NCBI GenBank assembly: GCA_963715895.1
Contig: OY970284.1
Location: 3,720,001-3,784,000, forward strand
Length of the DNA stretch: 64,000 bases
Reading direction: 5' to 3'
From: JADGNZ01 sp963715895
Lineage (GTDB): Bacteria; Acidobacteriota; Thermoanaerobaculia; Gp7-AA8
The number at the start of each line of letters is the position of its first letter. Position 1 is the first letter of the stretch. The position numbers and the translations under genes are program-made. The notes beneath the pieces are model-generated. The model was not told where the DNA came from and did no database searches. It saw nothing but the letters and a program-made list of their open reading frames with translations. This document shows, piece after piece, positions 8,346 through 16,724 of the stretch.

Positions 8346-8374
8346 TTGACAGTGACTCCGTACCGGTCTACTGT
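8346..8374 (+). promoter_or_regulatory. Candidate sigma-70 promoter, nearly leaderless
   Basis: TTGACA (8346-8351), a 17-base spacer and TACTGT (8369-8374) lie just ahead of ATG 8383. Transcription from this promoter would begin at or within a few bases of the start codon, and no ribosome binding site is visible. It begins directly after the repeat cluster. Confidence 0.45.
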
Positions 8375-8382
8375 ATTAATGC

Positions 8383-10074
8383 ATGCGTACACTGTCTGCG
8401 ATCGCTGCCATCCTCATCGCGGCTTCCGCCAACGCCGCCATCCTTGTGACCGTGAACGGAGAACCGGCCTCGGGGGCGGAAGTCTGCGCCTTCCGCGCGG
8501 CGTCGGCGGCGACGCCGTTCCGGCAGTTACTGGCCTCGAATGAGATCGTCTGTGGTGTGCCGTCGCTAACGCCGGGAATCTGGAACGTTTTCGCCCGGCG
8601 AGGTAGTTCGCAGATCAGCGGACGGACGGTGCTCGTCGACACGCGCGAGCCGCTGCCCGACATCGAGCTTCGCCTCGAGCCGGCGGCGAGCGTTTCGTTC
8701 GCGGTGCTGCCAAAGGAAGCGCATGACGTCGTCTATGTGACAGACAGCGTCAGCGCTTTTCCGGCAGGGAAGGACGGCATCGCGCTCGTTCCGGCGGACC
8801 GCGATCTCCTCCCGCTGGCGGCCCATGATGGCGCGCCGGTTGCGGTTGGCGAGCCGCTGCGGCTTACCGCCGGCGCGCGGCAGACGGCTGTCTTCGGTCC
8901 GAATGCGTCGCGCGCGGTGGCGACGTGGGTATCGATCACGCCGGCCGACCTTGCAGCGATTCGCACGGCGCGGCGCAAGCAACCGCCGCAGGTCGCCGCG
9001 AGGAACGCACGTGGCCCGGTAGCGGCGATCAATCCGTTGCACGGGACGATCGTTTTCGACCGCGCCATGCAATTCGTCCGCGTTCCGGCCGGCGTAGCGA
9101 CGCTCGAAGTGAGCGGGACGCCGTGGAAGCGGCAAAGCCTGGCCGTCGATGTGCCGCCCTCCGGCGTTTTCGTCACGCAAGCGCCGCTGCTGCTTTTCCC
9201 GACTTCCAGCGCCGTCGTGAAATGGGCAGCGCATCGCGATCTCACAGTGCTGGCCGGAAGCCGCACGCCGCCCTGTCCCGGACCGAAGGAGCCGAAGAGC
9301 GCGCCGCCGAAGCCGGTAGTCTCGCTCCTCACTTGTCATGGTTATCAGCCGGCGCGGGCGCTGCAGCTCCTCGACCGCGACAAGTGCACGGTCACCGGTA
9401 CCCGCGAATGGCCTGCGCCGGAGCGCAACGGTGAAGTGGCTTTCGAGAACCTCGATGCTGGCCGCTACATCGTCGAGTTCACCTTCGCCAACCTGCCGCC
9501 GATCCGGGAGCCGCTACGTCTCAGCCGCTTCGACCAGGAGAACGTCAACCTCGACGTCGACTACAACACCGTCTATGGCCGCGTCACCGTCGCCGGCGAG
9601 AAGGTGCCGTCGCCGGTGCGTGTCTCCTTCGACTTCGTGCAAGCGGTCTATACGAATGACGACGGCAACTACACGGTTGTTCTCAACAAGCCGGTGGCCG
9701 CGGACCGCGTGATCTCGCTGCGCAGTTGCGACGGCAGCGTCGACGGCGAGCAGATCGTCGAGCATGACGTCCTTCCCAACTCCCGCTACGACATCGATCT
9801 GCCGGCGAACCGCGTAACGGTCGAGGCGGCGGATGCCGAGAGCAACGCCCCGATCGCCGGAGCGTTCGTTCGATATGGTGCATTTCGCAACGAGGAGATG
9901 TCGTCCACCTACTACTTCCGCCTCGCCTACAACCCCCCGACACCAGCGGAACCGACATGCCGCTGCGCACCGATGCCGATGGCCGTTACCTCATTCGTAA
10001 TCTGCCGCCTAAGAAAACGCTCCGCGTCTGCCTCGAGCATGAGGACTACGAACGGACATGCGCCGAGCCGATGA
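8383..10074 (+). CDS. Secreted carboxypeptidase-regulatory-like protein, N-terminal part (frameshifted)
   Basis: A signal peptide (MRTLSAIAAILIAASANA) is followed by long beta-rich sequence. It includes segments like the carboxypeptidase regulatory-like/prealbumin fold, with patterns such as GEVAFENLDAGRYIVEF and VYGRVTVAGEKVPSPVRVSF. Such domains occur in surface and binding proteins; no catalytic site is visible. True coding ends near 9938, where a run of six C (9933-9938) needs one more C to continue into the next frame. After that the frame reads MPMAVTSFVICRLRKRS, which is noise. With the next entry it makes a protein of about 777 residues. Confidence 0.7.
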   Translation: MRTLSAIAAILIAASANAAILVTVNGEPASGAEVCAFRAASAATPFRQLLASNEIVCGVPSLTPGIWNVFARRGSSQISGRTVLVDTREPLPDIELRLEPAASVSFAVLPKEAHDVVYVTDSVSAFPAGKDGIALVPADRDLLPLAAHDGAPVAVGEPLRLTAGARQTAVFGPNASRAVATWVSITPADLAAIRTARRKQPPQVAARNARGPVAAINPLHGTIVFDRAMQFVRVPAGVATLEVSGTPWKRQSLAVDVPPSGVFVTQAPLLLFPTSSAVVKWAAHRDLTVLAGSRTPPCPGPKEPKSAPPKPVVSLLTCHGYQPARALQLLDRDKCTVTGTREWPAPERNGEVAFENLDAGRYIVEFTFANLPPIREPLRLSRFDQENVNLDVDYNTVYGRVTVAGEKVPSPVRVSFDFVQAVYTNDDGNYTVVLNKPVAADRVISLRSCDGSVDGEQIVEHDVLPNSRYDIDLPANRVTVEAADAESNAPIAGAFVRYGAFRNEEMSSTYYFRLAYNPPTPAEPTCRCAPMPMAVTSFVICRLRKRSASASSMRTTNGHAPSR

Positions 10075-10715
10075 CGCTGACGTCGAGCGAGGCGAAGACG
10101 CTCCGCATCGCCATGAAGCCGAAGAAGGGTTTCGGCGGGAGCATCGCCGGCGCGCACGACGTCGTCGCCGGACAACTCTATTGGTACGCTGCCGACGGCC
10201 GCGAGACGGAACGGACAGTCGTGAAGCCGGACGGCACGTTCCGCTTCAATCTCCGTCACGATCCCGGGGAGGCGGTGGTCTTCGTCTCCGCGAATCTTCC
10301 GCTCTTCGCCTTTCCGCAGCCGTTCCTCGGCGAGCACGATCCGATGAACGTAACGATGCCACCGGCGCCGTCGCGCACTTTCGCAGTCTCGATCGACGAA
10401 GATCGGCGGCAGGAGAGCGCCGTCGTTACCATCGACATCGGCGGTCTCAGCGTGCCCTATCCTCCGTTCGCGCAGCACCTGGCGTTGCACGGCTCGCAGC
10501 TCGATCTTCGCAACCGCGGTCCGCTGCTTGTTCCCGACATCCTGCAGACCGGAGCGATCTCGGTGATCCTCGGACCGCCCGTCGATCAGGTGACACTGGC
10601 GATGCGCGTGATCGATCTCTTCCGGCTCCCGCAATTCCGCGGGTTGCCGCGCAAGCCGCTAGACGGGGAGGGGAGCGTCGTCTTCGCAAAGCCGAGGCTG
10701 TTGGCGGTTTCTTGA
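9957..10715 (+). CDS. Secreted carboxypeptidase-regulatory-like protein, C-terminal part (frameshifted)
   Basis: This is the continuation in the next frame. It reads DTSGTDMPLRTDADGRYLIR, the classic regulatory-like-domain pattern (TDADGRYxIxNLPP), directly after the C-run at 9933-9938. A separate start at ATG 9957 is formally possible, but this would cut a domain in half. The region is beta-rich, has no membrane anchor and ends just ahead of a 21-base tandem array. Function is unknown; it is presumably exported. Confidence 0.65.
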   Translation: MPLRTDADGRYLIRNLPPKKTLRVCLEHEDYERTCAEPMTLTSSEAKTLRIAMKPKKGFGGSIAGAHDVVAGQLYWYAADGRETERTVVKPDGTFRFNLRHDPGEAVVFVSANLPLFAFPQPFLGEHDPMNVTMPPAPSRTFAVSIDEDRRQESAVVTIDIGGLSVPYPPFAQHLALHGSQLDLRNRGPLLVPDILQTGAISVILGPPVDQVTLAMRVIDLFRLPQFRGLPRKPLDGEGSVVFAKPRLLAVS

Positions 10716-10726
10716 ATAACGAGAGT

Positions 10727-10880
10727 CGACGGAGTCGATGGGTGCCACGACGGAGTCAATGGGTGCCACGACGGAGTCAATGGGTGCCACACGACGGAGT
10801 CAATGGGTGCCAGGCCTTCGATTTTCTAGCGAAAAACGAAGGCCTGGCACCACTCCGCATCAAAACGAAGGCCTGGCACC
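10727..10880. repeat. 21-base tandem units running into a GGTGCCAGGCC palindrome
   Basis: Four units of CGACGGAGTCAATGGGTGCCA (10727-10747, 10748-10768, 10769-10789, 10792-10812; the first has one change) end in the palindrome GGTGCCAGGCCTTCGATTTT / AAAACGAAGGCCTGGCACC (10806-10851). A further half-arm follows at 10862-10880. The last unit shares its end with the palindrome start. Confidence 0.85.
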
Positions 10881-10931
10881 ACTGGGAGGGGACCCATCCG
10901 ATTGGCGCCTCTTGCGCGTAGGTAGCAAGAG

Positions 10932-11750
10932 ATGACGAACTCGATGTCACCCCGAAAACTCGCCGTCGCGATTCTCCTCGCTCTCCTCGCCACCACCGCC
11001 TCGGCGCATGATTTCTGGATCGAGCCTTCCACGTTCCGTCCTGCCGTGGGCGAGCGGGTGACGGCGGCGCTGCGAGTCGGCCAGAAGCTCAGCGGCGATC
11101 CGTTGCCGAGGATTCCGACGCTCATCGATCGTTTCCTCATCAAAGGCGAGAGTGGGGTGGAGGGGCCCATGATCGGACGCATGGGATCCGATCCGGCCGG
11201 CATCGCCCTCATCTCCGAACCAGGTCTTCACTGGATCGGCTATCAGAGCACCCCCTATCCGGTGGCGCTCGAGGCGCAGAAGTTCGAGGACTATCTCAGG
11301 GATGAAGGGCTCGAGAGGATCATCGACCAGCGGAAGAAAAATGGCCAGTCGGCGGCTCCGGGCCGCGAGCGTTTCTATCGTTGCGCCAAAGCACTGCTCG
11401 ACACTCCGGGAGCCGCGAGCGCAACCTCGCATCTCCTCGATTCCCCCCTCGGCTTCACGCTCGAGCTCGTGCCGCGCAAGAACCCGTACGCGATCCATCC
11501 CGGCGGCGAGTTGCCGCTGTCGCTCTCCTTCCGGGGAAAGCCGATGGCGAATGTCCTCGTGGTGGCCATTAGCAAGGATGATCCGGAGAAGGCCGTTCGA
11601 GCGCGGACCGATGCCAAAGGCCGCGTTACACTGCCGCTTGCGCATGCGGGCTTCTGGTTGATCAAGGCCGTTCATATGGAGGCCGCTCCGGCCGATGCCG
11701 GCGTCGATTGGGAGAGTTGGTGGGCGTCCATCACCTTCGACCTGAAGTGA
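10932..11750 (+). CDS. DUF4198-family periplasmic protein
   Basis: A signal peptide ends in TTASAHDFWIEPSTF; the HDFWIEP start of the mature protein is typical of the DUF4198 (PF10670) family. Members are periplasmic, often sit next to transporters for nickel or cobalt, and are suspected to bind metal through the N-terminal His. The C-terminus has the DAKGRVTLPLAHAGFWLI pattern. The 272-residue length is normal. The stop overlaps the next ATG (ATGA at 11747-11750), so it is coupled to a HupE/UreJ-like membrane protein. This fits a metal-uptake role, by inference only. Confidence 0.78.
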   Translation: MTNSMSPRKLAVAILLALLATTASAHDFWIEPSTFRPAVGERVTAALRVGQKLSGDPLPRIPTLIDRFLIKGESGVEGPMIGRMGSDPAGIALISEPGLHWIGYQSTPYPVALEAQKFEDYLRDEGLERIIDQRKKNGQSAAPGRERFYRCAKALLDTPGAASATSHLLDSPLGFTLELVPRKNPYAIHPGGELPLSLSFRGKPMANVLVVAISKDDPEKAVRARTDAKGRVTLPLAHAGFWLIKAVHMEAAPADAGVDWESWWASITFDLK

Positions 11751-12796
11751 TGGCGCGCCGGTTTGTGGCGGCCCTTCTGCTTGCGGCAAGCCTCGGCCTC
11801 CCGTTGCTGGCGCACGAGCTCGGCCTGGTCCAGGTCGAGGCGACATTCAAGAAGGATGGAACGTACGACGTCGACCTCCTGGTCGACCGCGAGCATCTTC
11901 CGCTGCAGGTCTCGGGAGCGGCGGTGCCGCCGGATGTCTTCCTGCGCGGGATCGAATCCTCGGCGATTCTTTCGTTCGACGGAAAGCCGGCCGGACATGG
12001 AACCCCCGAGGTAATGACCGTCGAGGGGAAGTCCAAGGTGACCAGGCTGCGGATGACGGGACGCACCCCTCCCGCCGTCTCGCGGTTCACCTTCGCCGAC
12101 AGCGCCATCCTCGGCTTCTTCGTGATCAAGCTTCACAGCGAGGGGAGGGAAGGGACGGTTACCCAGTGGGTCGACGGCGGGAAATCGAGTCCCCCGTATC
12201 CGCTCGATCGGGCCGTGGTGCCGCTCACCCGGTGGGAGATCGTGAAGCTCTACCTCCGGCTCGGTTATACGCACATTCTGCCCCGAGGGCTGGATCACGT
12301 ACTCTTCGTGCTCGGGATCTTTCTGCTCGCGGTCGATCTCAAGCCGGTGCTCTGGCAGGTATCGGCCTTCACGCTGGCCCACACCATCACGCTGGCGCTC
12401 ACCGTCTACGGCGTCGTTTCCCTTTCTCCCCGTATCGTTGAGCCGCTGATCGCGCTCTCGATCGTCTATGTGGCCGTCGAGAACGTTTTTACGTCGAAGT
12501 TGCACGCGTGGAGACCGGTGGTCGTCTTCTGTTTCGGTCTTCTGCATGGGATGGGATTCGCGGGCGTGCTGACCGAGATCGGCCTTCCGCGCTCTGAATT
12601 CATCCCCGCGCTGCTGTCGTTCAATCTGGGAGTGGAGTGCGGCCAGCTCACCGTCATTCTGGCGGCGTTTCTGGCATTCGGGCTGCCTTTCCGCAAGAAG
12701 CCCTGGTACCGGCAGCGTATTGTCGTGCCGGGCTCGCTCATGATCGCCGCCGTCGGCCTCTACTGGTCGATTCAGCGTGTGTTTTTTACGGCCTGA
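11750..12796 (+). CDS. HupE/UreJ-2-family membrane protein
   Basis: A signal peptide (MARRFVAALLLAASLGLPLLA, ending HELG) and an extracytoplasmic beta domain are followed by about six membrane helices. The membrane part contains YTHILPRGLDHVLFVLGIF, TLAHTITLAL and GLLHGMGFAGVL. These His-rich helices are the signature of the HupE_UreJ_2 family, relatives of nickel permeases. I use ATG 11750, which overlaps the DUF4198 stop, rather than the longer frame from 11708. Substrate is unproven; nickel, cobalt or copper are the obvious candidates. Confidence 0.8.
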   Translation: MARRFVAALLLAASLGLPLLAHELGLVQVEATFKKDGTYDVDLLVDREHLPLQVSGAAVPPDVFLRGIESSAILSFDGKPAGHGTPEVMTVEGKSKVTRLRMTGRTPPAVSRFTFADSAILGFFVIKLHSEGREGTVTQWVDGGKSSPPYPLDRAVVPLTRWEIVKLYLRLGYTHILPRGLDHVLFVLGIFLLAVDLKPVLWQVSAFTLAHTITLALTVYGVVSLSPRIVEPLIALSIVYVAVENVFTSKLHAWRPVVVFCFGLLHGMGFAGVLTEIGLPRSEFIPALLSFNLGVECGQLTVILAAFLAFGLPFRKKPWYRQRIVVPGSLMIAAVGLYWSIQRVFFTA

Positions 12797-12878
12797 ATAC
12801 GACCGTTCTTATCGCTCCGCCGTACATCGTACTGTACTGAACAACGCAGTCTTTACGCTGTACGACAAAGGAGAAACG

Positions 12879-14414
12879 ATGAGACTCTCTCCCATGATTC
12901 GTCTGGCCGGCGCCCTCCTGGTGGTGCTTGTCATTCTTCATCCGCAGGCTCAGGCCTCCAGTCACCGGGAAGCGCTGGCGATTCTCAATGAGCCCTGCGC
13001 TGATAACACCGACACCTTTGCATGGGTGTCGAACGGCGCGCACGACAAACTCTACCTGATCATGGACTACAACCCGCTCCACGAGCCGGGGCAGGGGAAT
13101 CAGGGTTTTCGTGCCTGTAATGGTTACCGTTACGAGTTCCACATCGGCAAGGGAACGAGCCTCAAGGACGAGGCCGTGTATCGCGTCGAGTTCAAGAACA
13201 CGCTGACTCCCGCTCCGGCCCCCGGCCCGACGGACGCACTTGGCGGCGGCAATGAGCTGCTCTGGCAGCTCACCGGCGGCACCGAGACGATGACGGTCAC
13301 CCGGATCATGGCGCCGGGGAGCCCGAATCCGGTGGTGCTCGGCGAAAACCTGAAGGTTCTGCCGAACAACAACGGCCCGCAGACCGACCGGCTGGTCTAC
13401 GGCCTGGGTTCCTTCAAAGGCTACGACTCCGGCGATCCGACCAGCCGCCAAAACGGCCTCTTCGACCAGACTTTCATCGATAGCTTCATCCAGACCCTCG
13501 CCGGCGGCGCGCGCATTATCGCCGGCGATTTTGATGACCCCTACCAACTCGACGAGAAGGGGATTTTCGATCTCGTAAACCTCGGCCGCGGCGATCTTGG
13601 CGGAATCCTGGGCGCGCGCACTACGCCGATCGAGGACGTGTTCGCCGGCTTCAATGTCTCTGCGATCGCGCTCGAGCTCCCGGCCACCGATCTTTTCCCG
13701 AACGGCATCCCACACAATGGCGTGCTCAATGCCACGTCCACGGACAGCCTGTTGCGGGTCTGGGTCAGCATCAGCAGGCAGGCCACGCAGACGGTCGATA
13801 CCAGTAATATCGTTACGGGTCTTCGCGGCTCCGGTAATTACGTTCAGGTCGGCCGCAATGCACTGCCGCTCTTCAATGCCGGTCTTGTGGGCACGCAGCG
13901 CCAGACGCTCTATCTGCATACCGATCCGATGAAGGACGTGACCCGCTTTGGGAACGACATCCTCTTTCCGGTGCTGGTTCGCGACGCGGAAGCGCTCGGC
14001 ATCTACAAGGCTCTTGGAGTTCCGGCATCGGCTGTGACCACGCTCAAGGGCCCGCGCCTCGACATCATCAATGCCATCAACCTCGGACGTCCGATCCCGA
14101 TCACGGACGGCTCCACAGGCGACGTCATTACGCTCGACGCCGCGATCGATTCGCAATTCCCCAATGGCCGGCGCCTCGGCGGCGGCACGACGCCCAATCG
14201 TCATCAGGTGAACGTGAACACCGTCCTGATCAGCCTGATCGTCGCCGGTGATCCGGGCGCCGGCCTGGCCAAGGGCGTTGAAACGAACGACAAGGATTTC
14301 CTGCCGAGGTTCCCCTTCATTGCGCCACCGCATCAGGGATTGCTGCAAGGGCACGGTGGTACCAATACCGTTCCCACGCCGGTGATCCCCGACCCGAACC
14401 TTCCCCAGCCCTGA
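12879..14414 (+). CDS. DUF4331-family secreted protein
   Basis: A signal peptide ends in HPQAQASSHREA; the SSHREAP-like start and NTDTFAWVS are typical of DUF4331. The family is secreted, about 400-550 residues long, and of unknown function. I chose ATG 12879, preceded by AAAGGAGAAACG, over a frame starting at 12777 inside the HupE-like gene. The C-terminus is Pro-rich. It is the third gene of the DUF4198-HupE-DUF4331 run and may belong to the same regulon. Confidence 0.8.
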   Translation: MRLSPMIRLAGALLVVLVILHPQAQASSHREALAILNEPCADNTDTFAWVSNGAHDKLYLIMDYNPLHEPGQGNQGFRACNGYRYEFHIGKGTSLKDEAVYRVEFKNTLTPAPAPGPTDALGGGNELLWQLTGGTETMTVTRIMAPGSPNPVVLGENLKVLPNNNGPQTDRLVYGLGSFKGYDSGDPTSRQNGLFDQTFIDSFIQTLAGGARIIAGDFDDPYQLDEKGIFDLVNLGRGDLGGILGARTTPIEDVFAGFNVSAIALELPATDLFPNGIPHNGVLNATSTDSLLRVWVSISRQATQTVDTSNIVTGLRGSGNYVQVGRNALPLFNAGLVGTQRQTLYLHTDPMKDVTRFGNDILFPVLVRDAEALGIYKALGVPASAVTTLKGPRLDIINAINLGRPIPITDGSTGDVITLDAAIDSQFPNGRRLGGGTTPNRHQVNVNTVLISLIVAGDPGAGLAKGVETNDKDFLPRFPFIAPPHQGLLQGHGGTNTVPTPVIPDPNLPQP

Positions 14415-14454
14415 CCTGCACAAACGTGCAAACAACCGATAGGAGATTGACAGC

Positions 14455-15222
14455 ATGAGAAAACAGATTTCTCTCATGGTCCTTACACTGGCCACCGTCA
14501 TTACGACGTCCGCCTTTGCTCAGCCCGTGCAGCATGCCCGGAATCTGAGTTTTGCTTCCGACAGCCAGACGGTTCCCGTCGTGGCCAACGTTCCCGGGCA
14601 GGGCGGCACGTTCCAATCGTATTTGGCGATCTTCAACCCGACGTCGTCCGCCTACTCCGTGACAGTGACGCTCTTTGATGGCGCCGGTACGAAGCACACA
14701 GCGCAGATTCCGCTTGCCGCGGGAGAGCTGAAGACGTACACGAATTTTCTCGACTCCGTCTTCAATGGTTTCGCCGGCGGCGGTGCGGTGACGTTCGTCA
14801 GCCCCGACTCGACGGGTGGAACGCGCAACAATCGCTTCATCGTCAGCACCGAGGTCCGGACCGCCGGCGCACGTTACGGCACGACCATCCCCGTGCTGGA
14901 GTTCGCCGGCACGAGCTCCCGCTCGTTCGCTCCCGGAGTCAACGTCGATTCGAACACGCGCACGAACGTCGGCTGCTTCGACCAGTCAGGCGCCGCCAAC
15001 AGCGTAAAGGCGACGATTCTCGACAACACAGGGACGCAGACGCTCGGTTCGGTCACGTTGAACCTCGCCGCAAACGGCTGGGGTCAAACAGCGGTGACGA
15101 CGATCGTGAGCGGCGGATATGTGCAGTTCGATCCCACCGACTCCGCCGTCTGCTACGCGGTCGTCGTCGATAACGCGACGAACGACGGGCGGTTCATCTC
15201 GGCAGCGGAATACAAGCCGTAA
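14455..15222 (+). CDS. Secreted protein of unknown function
   Basis: The 255-residue protein has a clear signal peptide (MRKQISLMVLTLATVITTSAFA) and a good ribosome binding site (TAGGAGATTGACAGC). The mature part is beta-rich with phrases such as TFQSYLAIFNPTSSAYSVTV and AGELKTYTNFLDSVF. This style of short domain (a line about an even tract of the form 'nP..s..A.V'), repeated twice, is also seen in the protein at 35509-36285. I do not recognise a named family. It may be a surface or cell-adhesion type domain. Confidence 0.6.
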   Translation: MRKQISLMVLTLATVITTSAFAQPVQHARNLSFASDSQTVPVVANVPGQGGTFQSYLAIFNPTSSAYSVTVTLFDGAGTKHTAQIPLAAGELKTYTNFLDSVFNGFAGGGAVTFVSPDSTGGTRNNRFIVSTEVRTAGARYGTTIPVLEFAGTSSRSFAPGVNVDSNTRTNVGCFDQSGAANSVKATILDNTGTQTLGSVTLNLAANGWGQTAVTTIVSGGYVQFDPTDSAVCYAVVVDNATNDGRFISAAEYKP

Positions 15223-15271
15223 GGTCATCCTGCAGGGCGGCGGCGCTGGCCGCCGCTCTGCGATTGTGAGT

Positions 15272-15396
15272 CTGCCAAGTGCCGGCACAGACAAGAGTGT
15301 CTGTGCCACATTGATCTTGCCAGTACTCGCAGGCCTGAGTCTTAAACGGGCCTATGTGGCACAGACAGACACTCTTGTCTGTGCCGGAGCTTGGCA
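15272..15396. repeat. CACAGACA-word inverted repeat
   Basis: Long arms at 15272-15310 and 15355-15396 share GGCACAGACA, AAGAGTGTCTGTGCC and TTGGCAG/CTGCCAA ends, separated by a 44-base unrelated centre. A second member is at 22669-22766. It lies between convergent genes, so it could also act as a terminator, but there is no T-run. Confidence 0.8.
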
Positions 15397-15400
15397 GAAT

Positions 15401-16633
15401 CTACTTCGCCGTCTCCGCTTCCCGCCGCGCCGTCGCTTCGCGCTCGTCCTTCGCCGACATCGGCGGGTTGTAGGCAGGGATCCCGGTTACCGCTTCGCCG
15501 ATGATGAGGTTGTGGATGTCGTGGGTTCCCTCGTACGTCTTCACCGACTCGAGATTCAGCATGTGGCGGATGATCGGATATTCGTCGCTGATGCCGTTTG
15601 CGCCGAGGATGTCGCGGGCCGAACGGGCGCACTCGAGGGCGATGTTCACATTGTTCATCTTCCCCATCGACACATGATGCGGCTTCAGTTTGCCCTGATC
15701 CTTGAGACGCCCCATCTGCAACGCCAGTAGCTGCCCCTTCGTGATCTCGGTGATCATCCAGGCCAGCTTGTTCTGCACGAGCTGATGCGACGCGATCGGC
15801 TGACCGCCGAACTGGATACGCGACTTCGCGTAGGTCCGCGCCGTCTCATAAACCGACATGGCCGCGCCGAGACCACCCCAGGCGATGCCATAGCGCGCCT
15901 GCGTCAGGCAGCCGAGCGGGTACTTGATCCCGTTCGTCTCCGGCAGCACGTTCTCCAGAGGGATACGGCAGTCGGCGAAGAAGAGCTGCGACGTTACCGA
16001 CGCCCGCAGCGAGAACTTGCCCATGTGATAGGCGGTGGAAAAGCCGGGCGTGTCTTTCTCGACCAGAAATCCGCGGATGATGCCATCGTGCTTCGCCCAG
16101 ACCACGGCGACGTCGGCGATCGAACCGTTGGTGATCCAGGCCTTGGCGCCGTTCAGCACCCACGAATCGCCGTCTTTGCGGGCGTAGGTGCGCATGCCGC
16201 CCGGGTTCGAGCCGAAGTCGGGCTCGGTGAGGCCGAAACAGCCGATCTTCTCGCCGGCCGCCAGCTTCGGGATCCAGTAGTCGCGCTGTTCCTTGGAACC
16301 GTACGTATAGATCGGGTACATCACCAGCCCCGATTGCACCGAGGCGAAGGAGCGAAGGCCGGAATCGCCGCGCTCCAGCTCCTGCATGATCAGGCCGTAA
16401 GCGACATGGTTTAAGCCGGGGAGGTCGTACTCCTTGATGGTTGCGCCGAAAAGGCCCATCGCGGCCATCTTCGGGACGAGATGCATCGGCATCTTCTCTT
16501 CGCGGTTGGCTTCTTCGATGATGGGGATCACCTCATCGTCGACGAAGTCGCGGACGGTCTGACGCACCATCAGCTCTTCCTCGGAGAAGAGCGAATCGAT
16601 ATCCATGTAGTCAACGCCGGGAAAGGTGGGCAA
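15401..16633 (-). CDS. Acyl-CoA dehydrogenase, glutaryl-CoA-dehydrogenase-like
   Basis: This FAD enzyme of the acyl-CoA dehydrogenase family has 410 residues. GCFGLTEPDFGSNPGGM is the family signature 1 region in the form used by glutaryl-CoA dehydrogenases. KTYEGTHDIHNLIIGEAVTG near the C-terminus holds the candidate catalytic Glu (YEGT). These features fit glutaryl-CoA dehydrogenase (lysine/tryptophan breakdown) better than a simple chain-length enzyme, but no pathway genes are adjacent. The start is TTG 16633, with AGGAG seven bases upstream; ATG 16606 is the alternative. Confidence 0.82.
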   Translation of the reverse strand: MPTFPGVDYMDIDSLFSEEELMVRQTVRDFVDDEVIPIIEEANREEKMPMHLVPKMAAMGLFGATIKEYDLPGLNHVAYGLIMQELERGDSGLRSFASVQSGLVMYPIYTYGSKEQRDYWIPKLAAGEKIGCFGLTEPDFGSNPGGMRTYARKDGDSWVLNGAKAWITNGSIADVAVVWAKHDGIIRGFLVEKDTPGFSTAYHMGKFSLRASVTSQLFFADCRIPLENVLPETNGIKYPLGCLTQARYGIAWGGLGAAMSVYETARTYAKSRIQFGGQPIASHQLVQNKLAWMITEITKGQLLALQMGRLKDQGKLKPHHVSMGKMNNVNIALECARSARDILGANGISDEYPIIRHMLNLESVKTYEGTHDIHNLIIGEAVTGIPAYNPPMSAKDEREATARREAETAK

Positions 16634-16683
16634 GGTGGCACTCCTGCTGTGAAATTCTGAGGTCGATCATATCAAGTCGTCTC

Positions 16684-16699
16684 CGTCACAACTGTGACG
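16684..16699. promoter_or_regulatory. Palindromic operator-like site between divergent genes
   Basis: CGTCACAACTGTGACG is a perfect 7+2+7 palindrome. It sits 26 bases upstream of the DUF4388 start and 51 bases upstream of the divergent acyl-CoA dehydrogenase start. A TATAAAAT -10-like box follows at 16711-16718. The TGTGA half-site recalls CRP/FNR family sites in inverted order. The regulator is unknown. Confidence 0.4.
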
Positions 16700-16724
16700 T
16701 GGCCGCGCACTATAAAATCAGCCG

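Noticed and set aside
12786..14501. 571-codon open frame opposite the DUF4331 gene
   Set aside because: Sequence is a composition shadow (Arg/Asp/Gly/Val-rich); the plus strand has a signal peptide and ribosome site.
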